A stretch of 64,000 nucleotides of DNA from Acinetobacter tandoii DSM 14970 = CIP 107469. Lineage in GTDB: Bacteria; Pseudomonadota; Gammaproteobacteria; Pseudomonadales; Moraxellaceae. Below, piece after piece: positions 19,525-29,439 of the stretch. Positions within the stretch are counted from its first letter, which is position 1. Every line of letters begins with the position of its first letter. Where the stretch lies: NCBI RefSeq assembly GCF_000400735.1, contig NZ_KE007371.1:146702-210701 (forward strand). Direction: 5' to 3'. The notes below the pieces were generated by a model. It worked only from the letters and a program-made list of their open reading frames with translations, did no database searches and was not told the origin of the DNA. A program made the translations under genes and the position numbers.

Positions 19525-21684
19525 TTAATGATTTCTTGAAACACTGTCATTAACAATTCGTGGTGTCACAAAAATCAACAGCTCTTGCTTGTCATCCGAC
19601 TTGGTATCTTTTCTAAACAATCTTCCGATATAAGGAATATCCCCCAAGAACGGCACCTTAGTTTGCGAGTTACTGGTTGTCTGCTCAAATACACCACCCA
19701 AAATCACTGTTTCGCCATTATTGACCAAAACATTGGTCGTAATTGTGTTTTTGTTTAATATCAACTCACCATTTGGCGCTTCGCCTGCAATCGAGTCTTT
19801 CGCAATATCAAGCTGCATTTGCACTTTACCGTCTGGGGTAATACTTGGCGTAACTTCCAAACTGAGCAGCGCTTCTTTGAATGAGGTAGTTGCTGTTGAG
19901 CCAGAAGCAGAGTTCGTTGTGGTTTGATAAGGTACTTCTTGACCTGTCGCTACCTTGGCCTTTTGTTTATCTCCAGTCAAAACTTTTGGTGTTGAAATCA
20001 CCTCACCATAGCCATCTGCTTGTAAAGCTGAGAGCTCAAGATCCAACATAAAATCGGACAGGCTAATCAAGCTAAAAGCAATTTGACCCGCAGGATTGGT
20101 CACCCCCAAATCAACGTTTAAGTTATCCGGACGCTGAATAGTGTATTTTCCATCATCATCTGGGGTTTTTAAATCCCATAAAGTTTGATCACTACCACCC
20201 ACTAAGAGATCGTTATTACTATTAATCCCTTGTGAAAGAATCCCCCACTTCACTCCCATCTCTTTAGTAAATGAAGTAGATGCTCGTACGATGCGTGCTT
20301 CAACCATAACTTGCTGTACTTGAACATCCAGCAAATCAACCATTTTTCTAATTTTATCTATGTTTTGCGCTGTATCATTTACGATTAACGTATTTGTACG
20401 ATCATCTGAGACAATACTTCCTCTTGCACTTAATAAACTTTCTAAAGCTAAAGAGTCTTGATTATTAACACCTGTATTTTTACCAGCTTCGCTTCTAGAA
20501 TCTGTTACAAGTTTAAAAACATCCGCTGCTTTAGCATAACTTAAACGCAAATATTCAGTTTGAATTGGTGCCAACTTAACACTCTGCGCTATCGCTTTGG
20601 CTTCATCTTCTTCAGACTTGATCAATTCAGCAACTGGTGCAATCCAAATCACATTACCATTACGACGCTTATCTAAATTTTTTGTTTTTAAAATAATATC
20701 AAGAGCTTGATCCCATGGAACATCTTTCAGACGCAAGGTGATATTGCCTTGTACCGTATCAGCAGCCACCATGTTAATACCAGTAAAATCTGCCAATAAC
20801 TGCAATACACGACGTACCTCAATATCTTGGAAATCCAATGAAATCTTCTTACCCGTGTAGTTATTAGCTGTACGCGGTTTCATTGGATTCTTATCGACAG
20901 GACGCTTTAAGCTGATCGTTAACTTATTCTCAGCTTGGTAAGCCATGTACTCGTAGCTACCAGAGGACTGAATAGTAATTACACCACTATTACCATCATT
21001 ATAAGCATCTACTGTTGCCACAGGTGTTGCAAAATCATTGACATTGAGGCGGCGAGTCAAATGTGCCGGAATTTTACTTCCCAACATACGCACCACAATT
21101 TTACTCCCTTGTTGCTGCACATCTGCTGGCGTATTGCTGCCGAGCAAATCAATAACAACCTGACCTTCACCTTCTGAACCACGTTGAAAACCAATATTGG
21201 AAACACCTTGTGATGGCGCTTTAGCCGTTGTTGCTACAGGAGTCGCAAAACTATTATCAGTCGCATTTATTTTAAGAATAAAGGTATTACCTTCAACACG
21301 GGTAGTGAAAGCACCTGCATCTGCAAGATTAATGGTTAATCGAGAACGCTGCGCATCTGAAGATACATCGACAGAACTGGCTTCTTTTGTCGCAACCTGA
21401 ATATTATTTTGCTTTAATGTTTGTTGCGCTTTATCAAAATCTAAAATCAGTCTTGATGGTTGTTCAAGTTGGTAAGCTTGAGGCTGTGGTGGTATTCCGT
21501 TAAACATCACACGAATTTCAGTCCCTTGTCCTGGTACTTGCATAGGTACGACATTCGTGATGCTAACTTGTGCACTGGCAGCTTGCATCACAGCCATAGC
21601 AACCGCACCCATAGAGAATTGACGGAAAATATGATTCATTGTATTACCATCCCCAAATATAAAATCTTGAATACTGTTTTTCAT
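19525..21684 (-). CDS. pilQ: Type IV pilus secretin PilQ
   Basis: 719 residues from the ATG at 21684, which has a good AAAGGA site. A second ATG at 21639 begins directly at the signal peptide (MNHIFRQFSMGAVAMAVMQA, cleaved after ASA) and may be the real start. AMIN-domain repeats lie in the first 270 residues, then a secretin/TonB N-terminal domain (KKISLDFQDIEVRRVLQLLA), an NolW-like part, and the secretin pore domain ending LGGVFEQTTSNSQTKVPFLG and LLIFVTPRIV. PilQ forms the outer-membrane ring through which the pilus passes and DNA may enter. It is the last pil gene of pilMNOPQ, 15 bases after pilP. Confidence 0.96.
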   Translation of the reverse strand: MKNSIQDFIFGDGNTMNHIFRQFSMGAVAMAVMQAASAQVSITNVVPMQVPGQGTEIRVMFNGIPPQPQAYQLEQPSRLILDFDKAQQTLKQNNIQVATKEASSVDVSSDAQRSRLTINLADAGAFTTRVEGNTFILKINATDNSFATPVATTAKAPSQGVSNIGFQRGSEGEGQVVIDLLGSNTPADVQQQGSKIVVRMLGSKIPAHLTRRLNVNDFATPVATVDAYNDGNSGVITIQSSGSYEYMAYQAENKLTISLKRPVDKNPMKPRTANNYTGKKISLDFQDIEVRRVLQLLADFTGINMVAADTVQGNITLRLKDVPWDQALDIILKTKNLDKRRNGNVIWIAPVAELIKSEEDEAKAIAQSVKLAPIQTEYLRLSYAKAADVFKLVTDSRSEAGKNTGVNNQDSLALESLLSARGSIVSDDRTNTLIVNDTAQNIDKIRKMVDLLDVQVQQVMVEARIVRASTSFTKEMGVKWGILSQGINSNNDLLVGGSDQTLWDLKTPDDDGKYTIQRPDNLNVDLGVTNPAGQIAFSLISLSDFMLDLELSALQADGYGEVISTPKVLTGDKQKAKVATGQEVPYQTTTNSASGSTATTSFKEALLSLEVTPSITPDGKVQMQLDIAKDSIAGEAPNGELILNKNTITTNVLVNNGETVILGGVFEQTTSNSQTKVPFLGDIPYIGRLFRKDTKSDDKQELLIFVTPRIVNDSVSRNH

Positions 21685-21699
21685 TTTTATTCCTTTGAA

Positions 21700-22227
21700 T
21701 TAAGGTGCGGGTCCAATTAAGACAAGGCTACGCGGGCGCTCAACATACCCCTCTCGACCATCGGGAATAATTTCCACAAGATCAATCTGTGTAGGCGTAA
21801 TTTTCACAATTCGCCCTTGATTCATCCCCATGTAATTTCCGACTTGCACACGCTCAATTTCACCATCAGGCGTTTGGATTAACCCCAAAATTTGCCCAGA
21901 CTGATTACGCATACTTCCCTTCATATTTAAGGATTCTAAAGCATAACTTTCCAATGGCTGCGACTGACGCGAAAAATTCGGATACACTCGCTTACCCGAC
22001 ATAATTTTTAATTCTGCTGCCAACGAACTCGGCATAAACGGACTTTTCAATTGATGCGCTGCATAATTGAATGTCGGTACAGGTGGGAAAACAGGCGCTG
22101 GTTCAATCGGCAAAGGTTGCTGATTACGAATATTTACCATTTCCATGTTTACCGCATCAATACGTGAATCACACCCCACCAAAACCAGCCCGAACATCAA
22201 AGCAAATGCTATTTTCTCAAATTTCAT
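21700..22227 (-). CDS. pilP: Type IV pilus lipoprotein PilP
   Basis: 175 residues. Lipobox LVGC at Cys19 after a hydrophobic leader. A Pro-rich periplasmic linker (PLPIEPAPVFPPVPTF) precedes the beta-sandwich domain with LESLNMKGSM, GQILGLIQTPDGEIERV and GYVERPRSLVL. PilP connects the inner-membrane PilNO pair to the PilQ secretin. The start overlaps the end of pilO by four bases. Confidence 0.95.
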   Translation of the reverse strand: MKFEKIAFALMFGLVLVGCDSRIDAVNMEMVNIRNQQPLPIEPAPVFPPVPTFNYAAHQLKSPFMPSSLAAELKIMSGKRVYPNFSRQSQPLESYALESLNMKGSMRNQSGQILGLIQTPDGEIERVQVGNYMGMNQGRIVKITPTQIDLVEIIPDGREGYVERPRSLVLIGPAP

Positions 22228-22970
22228 TTCTTCGCTCCTTCTGGAGTAACTTGAGCAGGAGGAGTTGTAGCATTCGCACCAGCTGCCACATTTTGATCAT
22301 CTGTATTACCTATATAGCGATAGGTACGTGCCTTCGCAACATAAGTCACTTGCGGAATTTCAGATTTTTTATCCGTACTAATTGAAGAACTGATATCAAA
22401 ATCATGTAAGGTCACAATTCGAGGTAATGCTGCAATGCCACTCGCAAAAGAACCAAAGGCATGATAATCGCCTGTCGCTTCAATACTAATTGGCTGCTCT
22501 ACAAAAAACTCTTGTTTGACTTCAGGCTCTAAACGAATATTTTTAAATTTCAGCCCAGAATTCACACCTGTCACATTGATGTCTTCAACCAGACCTGGAA
22601 TCTCAGTTTCCTTTGGCAATTGTTCCAATTGCTGATTAAAGTTCGCCTCCATTTCCTGCAACTGGGCTTGATATTGTTGCAAATTACGTAACTTAGAATC
22701 CTTTTCTCTGAATTCATTTAGCAAGTTTTGCTCTTGCGCATGTGCGCTAGAAATCGCATCTAATTGCGGCTTGATTACAACAAAATAGCCAACAGCACAA
22801 ATTAAAAAGACAATAAAAATCCAGCAGGTAATTTTGACTGATAAAGGCCAACTGCCGTAATTATTCGGGTCCAACGTGTTAAATTGTTGAAAAAACTTAT
22901 CTACTGTCATTTTTTTCTTAGTTTTAACAACGGCTTCTTGATTTAGATCATCAAACTCATCACGACTCAT
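22224..22970 (-). CDS. pilO: Type IV pilus inner-membrane protein PilO
   Basis: 248 residues. A short cytoplasmic end is followed by one transmembrane helix (about 45-67, ITCWIFIVFLICAVGYFVVI), a coiled coil (LLNEFREKDSKLRNLQQYQAQLQEM), and a ferredoxin-like periplasmic core. A low-complexity Ala/Thr/Pro tail ends the protein. PilO forms heterodimers with PilN in the alignment subcomplex. It overlaps pilN and pilP by four bases each, indicating translational coupling. Confidence 0.95.
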   Translation of the reverse strand: MSRDEFDDLNQEAVVKTKKKMTVDKFFQQFNTLDPNNYGSWPLSVKITCWIFIVFLICAVGYFVVIKPQLDAISSAHAQEQNLLNEFREKDSKLRNLQQYQAQLQEMEANFNQQLEQLPKETEIPGLVEDINVTGVNSGLKFKNIRLEPEVKQEFFVEQPISIEATGDYHAFGSFASGIAALPRIVTLHDFDISSSISTDKKSEIPQVTYVAKARTYRYIGNTDDQNVAAGANATTPPAQVTPEGAKK

Positions 22971-23644
22971 TGTGCTGCCCCCGCTGTTGAACTAGCTGCT
23001 GCATTTGCATCATTTGCCGCTACCGCCATTGAACCTGCAGCTTCATTCGCTGCATCCATCGGCATAGCAATCTCATCCAGATCTGCAGTTACCACAAAGC
23101 TGCCATAACTATCCTCAACACGAGGAACAATCGAACTCGGCGCTTTATTTTTATTATCTTCCACAGCAACAAAGGAATCCATAAATGCATTACGGTACCA
23201 AGGCGAAGCCTCTAAATTACGTAAAAATTCGGCTACTGCATTTGGACTTTCTGCTTTACCTTCAATAGTAAACTTATCGCCAATACGACTGAACTTAGTA
23301 ATATATAAATTCGCAGGGACGACACGCGCCATTTCATCAATTAAACGCACGGCAATTGGACGTTGACTTTGCAGTCCCTGAATCAACTTCATACGTTCTA
23401 CAATCGCATTACGTTGCTCTTGTAAACCTTCTAAAGATTTTAGTTGTACATCCAAGTTTTGATTGGTACTGATAATAAGCTGATTCGCTTGTTCTTGATC
23501 TTCAAGCTTATAGTTGTAATAGAACCAGGCCCCTACAACCAATAACACCCCAATTAAAGCCGCCCCAATACAAATCGCAATAAATTCTTTTTTTCGTTTC
23601 TCTCTCAGCTCATCACGCCAAGGGAGCAGGTTAATTTTTGCCAT
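22967..23644 (-). CDS. pilN: Type IV pilus inner-membrane protein PilN
   Basis: 225 residues starting with the conserved MAKINLLPWRDELREKRKKE, the peptide that docks into PilM. A transmembrane helix at about 24-46, a coiled coil and a periplasmic ferredoxin-like domain (YITKFSRIGDKFTIEGKAES) follow. The Ala/Asn/Ser-rich C-terminus is longer than in Pseudomonas. The ATG overlaps the last base of pilM. Confidence 0.96.
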   Translation of the reverse strand: MAKINLLPWRDELREKRKKEFIAICIGAALIGVLLVVGAWFYYNYKLEDQEQANQLIISTNQNLDVQLKSLEGLQEQRNAIVERMKLIQGLQSQRPIAVRLIDEMARVVPANLYITKFSRIGDKFTIEGKAESPNAVAEFLRNLEASPWYRNAFMDSFVAVEDNKNKAPSSIVPRVEDSYGSFVVTADLDEIAMPMDAANEAAGSMAVAANDANAAASSTAGAAQ

Positions 23645-24702
23645 TAATCAAAACTCCTCAATGCTAGACCACACGCCACCAAGAGAGAGGAAGCATCATT
23701 TTCAATTTTTTTAATATCTATTTTTGGAGAGAAACCCATTTGCAAAAATGGGTTCGCAATCGTGACGCGGTAACCGAGTTTTTGTTGCAATAATTTAGCC
23801 AAACCAGGAATATTGGCATTTCCGCCCGCCAATAAAATATGATCGATTTCATTAAACTGCGAAGATGAAAAGAAAAACTGTAAAGAACGGGCAGCCTGTT
23901 GCACTACCGCTTCAAGAAACGGCTCTAGCACTTCTACATCATAATCATCAGGAAGCGTACGACTTTTTTTGGCACGTCCCGCTTCTTCAAATGACAGTCC
24001 ATAACGATTTTGAATTTCCTGAGTCAGCTGTTTTCCACCAAAGACCTGTTCACGGGTATAAATAATCTTGTCATTTTGCATTACAGACAAGGTGGTCATG
24101 GTATGCCCAATATCCAAAATCCCGACAGTATTCACCCCCATAGGCATGGTATCCGCAAAGACTTTATAGACATTCTCCATTGCGAAACTTTCGACATCTG
24201 CAATTTTAGGTGTGAGTCCTGCCAGTTCCAGCACCTCTGAGCGTGCTTCAACATTTTCCAGACGTGTTGCGACCAAGAGCACATTGACGCGATTTGGATT
24301 CGCCAAACGGTCAGACAACACTTCAAAATCAAGACTGACTTCATCTAAAGGGAACGGAATATATTGTTCGGCATCCATACGGATTTGAACTTCACGCTCA
24401 TCATCCGTCATATCAGCATCCATTTCGATAGTTTTACTAATCACCATAGATGTTGGAATGGCAATTGCAGCCGCATTTGATTGAACATTTGCTAGATTTA
24501 AAGCACGTTCCAAAGCATCCCCAATCGCTTCAGGATTTAAAATGTTCTTTTCAACAACACTGCCTTCTGGTAATGGGACCAAAGCATAGCTTTCCACCCA
24601 ATAGCGACCGTTTTTTACAGACAGCTCTAACAACTTAACAGAAGTGGAACTAATATCTACTCCTATTAACCCCTTACTTGGCTTACGATATAACCTGAGC
24701 AC
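23644..24702 (-). CDS. pilM: Type IV pilus actin-like protein PilM
   Basis: 352 residues of the actin/FtsA-fold PilM family: LIGVDISSTSVKLLELS at the start, AAIAIPTSMVISKTI, GILDIGHTMTTLSVMQ, and the nucleotide-binding ILLAGGNANIPGLAKLL. It sits on the cytoplasmic side and binds the N-terminus of PilN. It is the first gene of the pilMNOPQ-aroKB unit and is divergently transcribed from the PBP1A gene. Confidence 0.96.
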   Translation of the reverse strand: MLRLYRKPSKGLIGVDISSTSVKLLELSVKNGRYWVESYALVPLPEGSVVEKNILNPEAIGDALERALNLANVQSNAAAIAIPTSMVISKTIEMDADMTDDEREVQIRMDAEQYIPFPLDEVSLDFEVLSDRLANPNRVNVLLVATRLENVEARSEVLELAGLTPKIADVESFAMENVYKVFADTMPMGVNTVGILDIGHTMTTLSVMQNDKIIYTREQVFGGKQLTQEIQNRYGLSFEEAGRAKKSRTLPDDYDVEVLEPFLEAVVQQAARSLQFFFSSSQFNEIDHILLAGGNANIPGLAKLLQQKLGYRVTIANPFLQMGFSPKIDIKKIENDASSLLVACGLALRSFD

Positions 24703-24771
24703 AATACTATTCCTATTATTTTTTTATCCCCAATAGAAGTAACTAACCAACTGGCTGTGGTCTATAATTTT

Positions 24772-24804
24772 ATACGGATACAATAACTCATTAACAATCC
24801 GTAT
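24772..24804. promoter_or_regulatory. Inverted repeat in the pilM/PBP1A divergent promoter region
   Basis: ATACGGAT and its exact reverse complement ATCCGTAT, separated by 17 bases, inside the 165-base gap between the divergent start codons. Spacing suits either a regulator operator or an mRNA hairpin in the PBP1A leader. Confidence 0.4.
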
Positions 24805-24867
24805 CTGTAAACGGCTATACTGACCACCAATTAGTTTGCCATTAGCTCCTATTAAAACTTACTTGTT

Positions 24868-27393
24868 ATGAAAAAGCTATCTTGTTCAGGCCGTGTTCAT
24901 CCATTTTTTTTGATCATAATTATAGTCTTGGTCGCAATTCCTATGGGGTTTTATGGCATGTATCTCTATATTGCCCCCTCTTTGCCTGAAATGAGCATCT
25001 TAAAAAAAGCACCCTTATTAAAACCATTACAAGTTTATAGTGCAGATCAACAACTGATTGCAGAATATGGTGGCAAACTTTCTGTACCTGTTGAGTATGA
25101 TCAAATCCCACGTACATTCATTCATGCTTTTTTGGCTGCAGAAGATTCGGCCTTTTTTGAACACAGTGGCATTAGTTTTAAGGGGCTAGGACGCGCGGTC
25201 AGTGAAAGCATTACAGGGTCAAATGTTCAAACAGGTGGCTCGACCATTACCATGCAGGTGGCAAAAAACTATTACCTTAGCCCTGAACGCACTTTAAAGC
25301 GTAAATTGACCGAGGTTTTCCTTGCGCGCAAGATTGAGCAAAACCTGAGTAAAGAAGAAATTCTCACGCTCTATGTGAACAAGATTTTTTTGGGTAAAAA
25401 TGCCTATGGGATCGCTGCTGCTGCCAAGATTTACTACAACAAAAACCTTGAAGATTTAAGCATTGCACAAATGGCTATGATTGCAGGTCTTCCAAAAGCA
25501 CCTTCAAAATACAATCCCGTCGCTAATCCAGAGCGTGCACTAGAGCGTCGCAACTGGATTTTGGGTCGTATGTTACAACTGGGCTATATCAACCAAGAAC
25601 AATATCAAACTGCAATTGCTGAACCCATCAACCTAGACATGCCTGACCGTGGCGTGAGCAATTTGTTTCCGTACGTCGGGGAAATGGTTCGCTCAGAATT
25701 GGTCAGTAAATTTGGTGAGCAAGCGATTGATTCTGGGTATAAAGTTTATACGACCATCAATAGCCAACGCCAATTCTTCGCAGAACAATCGGTACAAGAT
25801 GGTTTGGAAGCCTATGACCGACGCCATGGCTGGCGTGGTGCAGAAGCCCACGATAAAGATCTAAAACAGTTTACCGCCTATGCCAACACCTATCCTGCCA
25901 AAGTAACCAAAGTCAACGATACTTCTTTTGAAGCCTTTATGCAGGATGGTTCTAGCGTGACAGTGCCTTGGTCTGGCATGTCTTGGGCGCGCCCCTATCG
26001 CAACGCCAACAGTGTTGGTGCTGCACCCAGTCGTGCATCTCAAATTGTCAAAGTCAAAGATATTGTGCGCTTAAGACCCAATGCCGACAAAAGCTCATGG
26101 GCCTTGGTTCAAATTCCCAAGGTACAAGGTCAACTGATTGCGTTGAATCCAAACAATGGGGCGATTGAAGCGGTTGTCGGTGGTTATAATTTTTATCAAT
26201 CTAAATTCAACCGTGCCTTACAGGGCTGGCGTCAACCTGGTTCGACCATTAAACCCTTTGTTTATGCTTTGGCTTTAGAGCGTGGCATGACGCCTTTTAC
26301 CATGGTCAACGACAGCCCAATTACCATTGGCAAGTGGTCACCTCGAAATTCAGATGGCCGCTATTTGGGTATGATTCCATTACGTCGCGCCCTCTATTTA
26401 TCACGTAATACTGTTTCCGTCCGTTTACTTCAAGCTGTAGGGATTGAACGTACTCGCCAGTTATTTATGGATTTTGGTCTGCAAGAGGATCAAATCCCCA
26501 ATAACTACACCATCGCCTTAGGGACACCGCAAGTCCTACCAATTCAAATGGCAACAGGTTATGCCACATTTGCCAATGGTGGTTATCGCATTCAACCACA
26601 CTTTATTGATCGTATTGAAGATGCGTATGGCAAAGTCATTTATCAATCCAATCCAGAATATGCTTGTATCGAATGCATTAATGCAAAAGAAGATGCTTCT
26701 GATTCAGCAGCACCTGTAACACCTGACGATGAAGTCATTCAGGTCACCAACCAAGCTGCGGAAGCCAAAATTACGGAGCCAAGTGCGACCAATCCAGAAT
26801 ATCGCCAAGCACAGCGTATTTTAAAATCCAGTTCAGCTTTTGATATGGCCAACATCCTCAAAGATGTGATTCAGCACGGTACTGGCCGTGCTGCACTCAA
26901 AATTGGTCGTGATGACTTGGGGGGTAAAACAGGAACCACCAATGATGCTAAAGATGCGTGGTTTGCTGGTTTTAATGGCAAATTGGTCAGTATTGCATGG
27001 GTCGGCTTTGACCAACCCACCACTTTAGGTCGTCGTGAATATGGTGGCGTTGCTGCACTACCGATCTGGACCAACTTTATGGACAATGCTCTAAAAGGCA
27101 CACCATCTGCTTGGGTACATTTGGATCAAAATGCCAAAGCACCAACTTTGCACAATGACACCCAATTTATCGAAGGTGAGACCAAAAAGGACTACCGCTC
27201 TTCACCACCTTTGGCTCAGCCATTATCACGCCCTAAACCTGCTGCACCCGCACGGGCACCTGAACGTGATTTTGATGACTTACCTGATGAAGAGCCGTTG
27301 ACTCCAAGTGATCAAGCACCTCCAGCCATGCAAAACGCACCTGCGACAAAAAAGGCTGATGCCATTGAACATCTGATTGATCAGTTCCAATAA
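24868..27393 (+). CDS. mrcA: Penicillin-binding protein 1A (bifunctional class A PBP)
   Basis: 841 residues. A transmembrane anchor (about 12-34) is followed by the GT51 glycosyltransferase domain (FLAAEDSAFFEHSGISFKG with the catalytic Glu, TGGSTITMQVAKN, LTLYVNKIFLG), an OB-like insert, and the transpeptidase domain with Ser459 in GSTIKPF, SRN, and Lys687 in GGKTGTT. It polymerises and cross-links peptidoglycan in the periplasm. The tail after residue 770 is Pro/Ala/Glu rich (LAQPLSRPKPAAPARAPER) and probably unstructured. It is divergent from pilM, the common gammaproteobacterial arrangement, where it is also called ponA. Confidence 0.97.
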   Translation: MKKLSCSGRVHPFFLIIIIVLVAIPMGFYGMYLYIAPSLPEMSILKKAPLLKPLQVYSADQQLIAEYGGKLSVPVEYDQIPRTFIHAFLAAEDSAFFEHSGISFKGLGRAVSESITGSNVQTGGSTITMQVAKNYYLSPERTLKRKLTEVFLARKIEQNLSKEEILTLYVNKIFLGKNAYGIAAAAKIYYNKNLEDLSIAQMAMIAGLPKAPSKYNPVANPERALERRNWILGRMLQLGYINQEQYQTAIAEPINLDMPDRGVSNLFPYVGEMVRSELVSKFGEQAIDSGYKVYTTINSQRQFFAEQSVQDGLEAYDRRHGWRGAEAHDKDLKQFTAYANTYPAKVTKVNDTSFEAFMQDGSSVTVPWSGMSWARPYRNANSVGAAPSRASQIVKVKDIVRLRPNADKSSWALVQIPKVQGQLIALNPNNGAIEAVVGGYNFYQSKFNRALQGWRQPGSTIKPFVYALALERGMTPFTMVNDSPITIGKWSPRNSDGRYLGMIPLRRALYLSRNTVSVRLLQAVGIERTRQLFMDFGLQEDQIPNNYTIALGTPQVLPIQMATGYATFANGGYRIQPHFIDRIEDAYGKVIYQSNPEYACIECINAKEDASDSAAPVTPDDEVIQVTNQAAEAKITEPSATNPEYRQAQRILKSSSAFDMANILKDVIQHGTGRAALKIGRDDLGGKTGTTNDAKDAWFAGFNGKLVSIAWVGFDQPTTLGRREYGGVAALPIWTNFMDNALKGTPSAWVHLDQNAKAPTLHNDTQFIEGETKKDYRSSPPLAQPLSRPKPAAPARAPERDFDDLPDEEPLTPSDQAPPAMQNAPATKKADAIEHLIDQFQ

Positions 27394-27410
27394 GCGATGC
27401 ATGACGGCGT

Positions 27411-27437
27411 AAAAAAGCCCTCTATTTGAGGGCTTTT
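27411..27437. terminator. Bidirectional terminator between mrcA and rlmA
   Basis: AAAAAAGCCCTC, a five-base loop, GAGGGCTTTTTT. Serves the two converging genes. Confidence 0.92.
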
Positions 27438-27445
27438 TTATAAGC

Positions 27446-28249
27446 TTATTTCTTTTGAAATAAATACAATTGGAACTGTGCGGTTACGCGAAACTCAGCT
27501 AATGCTTCCAATGCACTCCGTCGTTCAACCTTAGCTTTGTAAGCGTAGGGCGTCATTGCAACCAGGTTCTTTAACTGTTGTTGCGGCAACTGCAATTCAG
27601 CACTCACCACCTGCGATTCAAGCAAGTCGAAATCAGAAGCCAGTTGCTGTACAAATTTATTCGGCTCATGTGGTTTGACTTCCTCAAACAATGCTTCCCG
27701 CAAAGCAAACAAATGTTCTGGTGCAGGCGTCACCACCAACAAGTAAGCTTTGTCTTTTAAAACACGTAAGATTTCTTGCTGCGGAATAGGACTAAATAGG
27801 CTGCTACACAAATCAATCGATTGATCTAATACAGGTAAGGTTGCACCCGTACCCACCACCCAAGTCACTTCTGGATTTAGTTTAGCCGCAACCTGCACCG
27901 CATTTTTCGCAATATCCACACCGACACATTGCAATACTTCAGACTGCATAGCAGCAGTGTAATAGCCTTCACCACAGCCAATATCCAACAGGTTTTCAAT
28001 GCGAAGCTGACGTAATTTCTCTACCACAGCCTGCTGCAAAGGCGCATAGAACCCCGCACTCAAGAATGCACGACGCGCTTGTACCGATTCAACCGTATCC
28101 CCAGGTGTTTTACTGTGCTTATGCTGTACCACATGTAAATTCACATAACCTTGTTTAGCCACATCGTAACTATGACGATTCTCACATTGCCACGTCTTTT
28201 CGACCAAACTTAATTTCTCACGACATACAGGGCACATGATTAGATTCAT
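27446..28249 (-). CDS. rlmA: 23S rRNA (guanine-N1)-methyltransferase RlmA
   Basis: 267 residues from the ATG at 28249, chosen because GGAG sits six bases before it; the ATG three bases upstream is too close and a distal one at 28291 lacks a site. An N-terminal zinc finger (MCPVCREKL, then CENRHSYD, giving three Cys and one His) precedes the conserved GYVNLHVVQHKHSKTPGD and a Rossmann SAM-binding motif LLDIGCGEGYYTAA. RlmA methylates N1 of G745 in 23S rRNA hairpin 35. It is a single gene between two terminators. Confidence 0.93.
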   Translation of the reverse strand: MNLIMCPVCREKLSLVEKTWQCENRHSYDVAKQGYVNLHVVQHKHSKTPGDTVESVQARRAFLSAGFYAPLQQAVVEKLRQLRIENLLDIGCGEGYYTAAMQSEVLQCVGVDIAKNAVQVAAKLNPEVTWVVGTGATLPVLDQSIDLCSSLFSPIPQQEILRVLKDKAYLLVVTPAPEHLFALREALFEEVKPHEPNKFVQQLASDFDLLESQVVSAELQLPQQQLKNLVAMTPYAYKAKVERRSALEALAEFRVTAQFQLYLFQKK

Positions 28250-28274
28250 CATATTCTCCAAAAACTGCCCATAA

Positions 28275-28308
28275 AATAAAAAGGTCGGCATATGCCGACC
28301 TTATTTTT
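28275..28308 (-). terminator. Palindromic terminator after mraY
   Basis: AAGGTCGGCATATGCCGACCTT is a perfect 22-base palindrome with T-rich flanks on both strands. It lies between the mraY stop and the rlmA start on the minus strand, so it ends the rsmH-mraY operon and insulates rlmA. Confidence 0.85.
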
Positions 28309-28319
28309 ACGGATTTTGC

Positions 28320-29438
28320 TTAGCGCAATTTTAAAGTCATTAGACCCAAAACCACCAGCATAATTGTGATAATCCAGAAACGAATCACCACTTGGGTTTC
28401 ACGCCAGCCTTTTTTCTCGTAATGATGATGCAGCGGTGCCATCAAGAACACCCGCTTATTGCGCATGCGCAGTGAACCAATTTGAAGGAAGACCGAAATC
28501 GCCTCTACCACAAATACACCACCCATAATTGCAAATACGATTTCTTGACGAACCATCACGGCAATCGTACCCAGCATCGCACCCAACGATAAAGCACCGA
28601 CATCACCCATGAATACCTGAGCAGGATGTGCGTTATACCAGAGGAAAGCCAAACCTGCGCCAATCATCGCTGCACAGATCACCACCAGTTCCGAGGAATA
28701 TTTAACATAAGGAATATGTAAGTAGTTAGCAAAACGTACATCACCCGCCAAGTAGGCAAAGACACCTAGACCCGCAGCCACCAGTACAATCGGCATGATC
28801 GCCAGACCATCCAGACCATCCGTCAGGTTCACGGCATTGGATGCCCCGTTGATCACCAGATAGGTAAAGATAATAAAGCCAATCCCTAAAGGTATCGCTG
28901 ACAATGGAATACTGAGGTTCTTGAAGAATGGAATCAGCAAATCCAGCATATTCGCGGTATGCACTGGATTATCTTGTTGTTTAGCAATCACATACAACGC
29001 AATGCCCGCACCTATCGACGCAACCGATGTCCAGAAAAACTTCTTCCGCGCTGGCAAACCAGCATTGTCTTTATAGCGAATTTTGATCCAGTCATCTGCC
29101 CAGCCGACAGCACCAAAAATCACCATCACGCCTAAGACAATCCAGACATATGGGTTAGATAAGTCCGCCCAGAGTAGGGTTGAAATCCCAATCGAGAGTA
29201 GAATCAAGACCCCACCCATGGTCGGTGTACCCATCTTCTTGGCATGGTTTTCTGGAGCAAAGGTACTCACCGCCTGACCATATTTTAAGGCTTGTAACTT
29301 ACGGATCATGACTGGACCCAGCACCAATCCAATGGAAAGTGCGGTCAAAACGCTGAGCAATGAACGTAATGTTAAATAGCGTACTACTTGGAATGAGCTG
29401 TGATAGCCCGCAAGCTGTTCAAATAACCATAACAGCAT
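28320..29438 (-). CDS. mraY: Phospho-N-acetylmuramoyl-pentapeptide-transferase
   Basis: 372 residues, ten predicted transmembrane helices. Conserved motifs: [14 protein letters not shown], the Asp pair in [35 protein letters not shown], and [15 protein letters not shown]. It attaches UDP-MurNAc-pentapeptide to undecaprenyl phosphate to make lipid I. The start is one base after the murF stop, so the two are coupled. The cluster ends here: murG, murC, ddl and ftsQAZ do not follow as they do in E. coli. Confidence 0.98.
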   Translation of the reverse strand: MLLWLFEQLAGYHSSFQVVRYLTLRSLLSVLTALSIGLVLGPVMIRKLQALKYGQAVSTFAPENHAKKMGTPTMGGVLILLSIGISTLLWADLSNPYVWIVLGVMVIFGAVGWADDWIKIRYKDNAGLPARKKFFWTSVASIGAGIALYVIAKQQDNPVHTANMLDLLIPFFKNLSIPLSAIPLGIGFIIFTYLVINGASNAVNLTDGLDGLAIMPIVLVAAGLGVFAYLAGDVRFANYLHIPYVKYSSELVVICAAMIGAGLAFLWYNAHPAQVFMGDVGALSLGAMLGTIAVMVRQEIVFAIMGGVFVVEAISVFLQIGSLRMRNKRVFLMAPLHHHYEKKGWRETQVVIRFWIITIMLVVLGLMTLKLR

Positions 29439-29439
29439 T

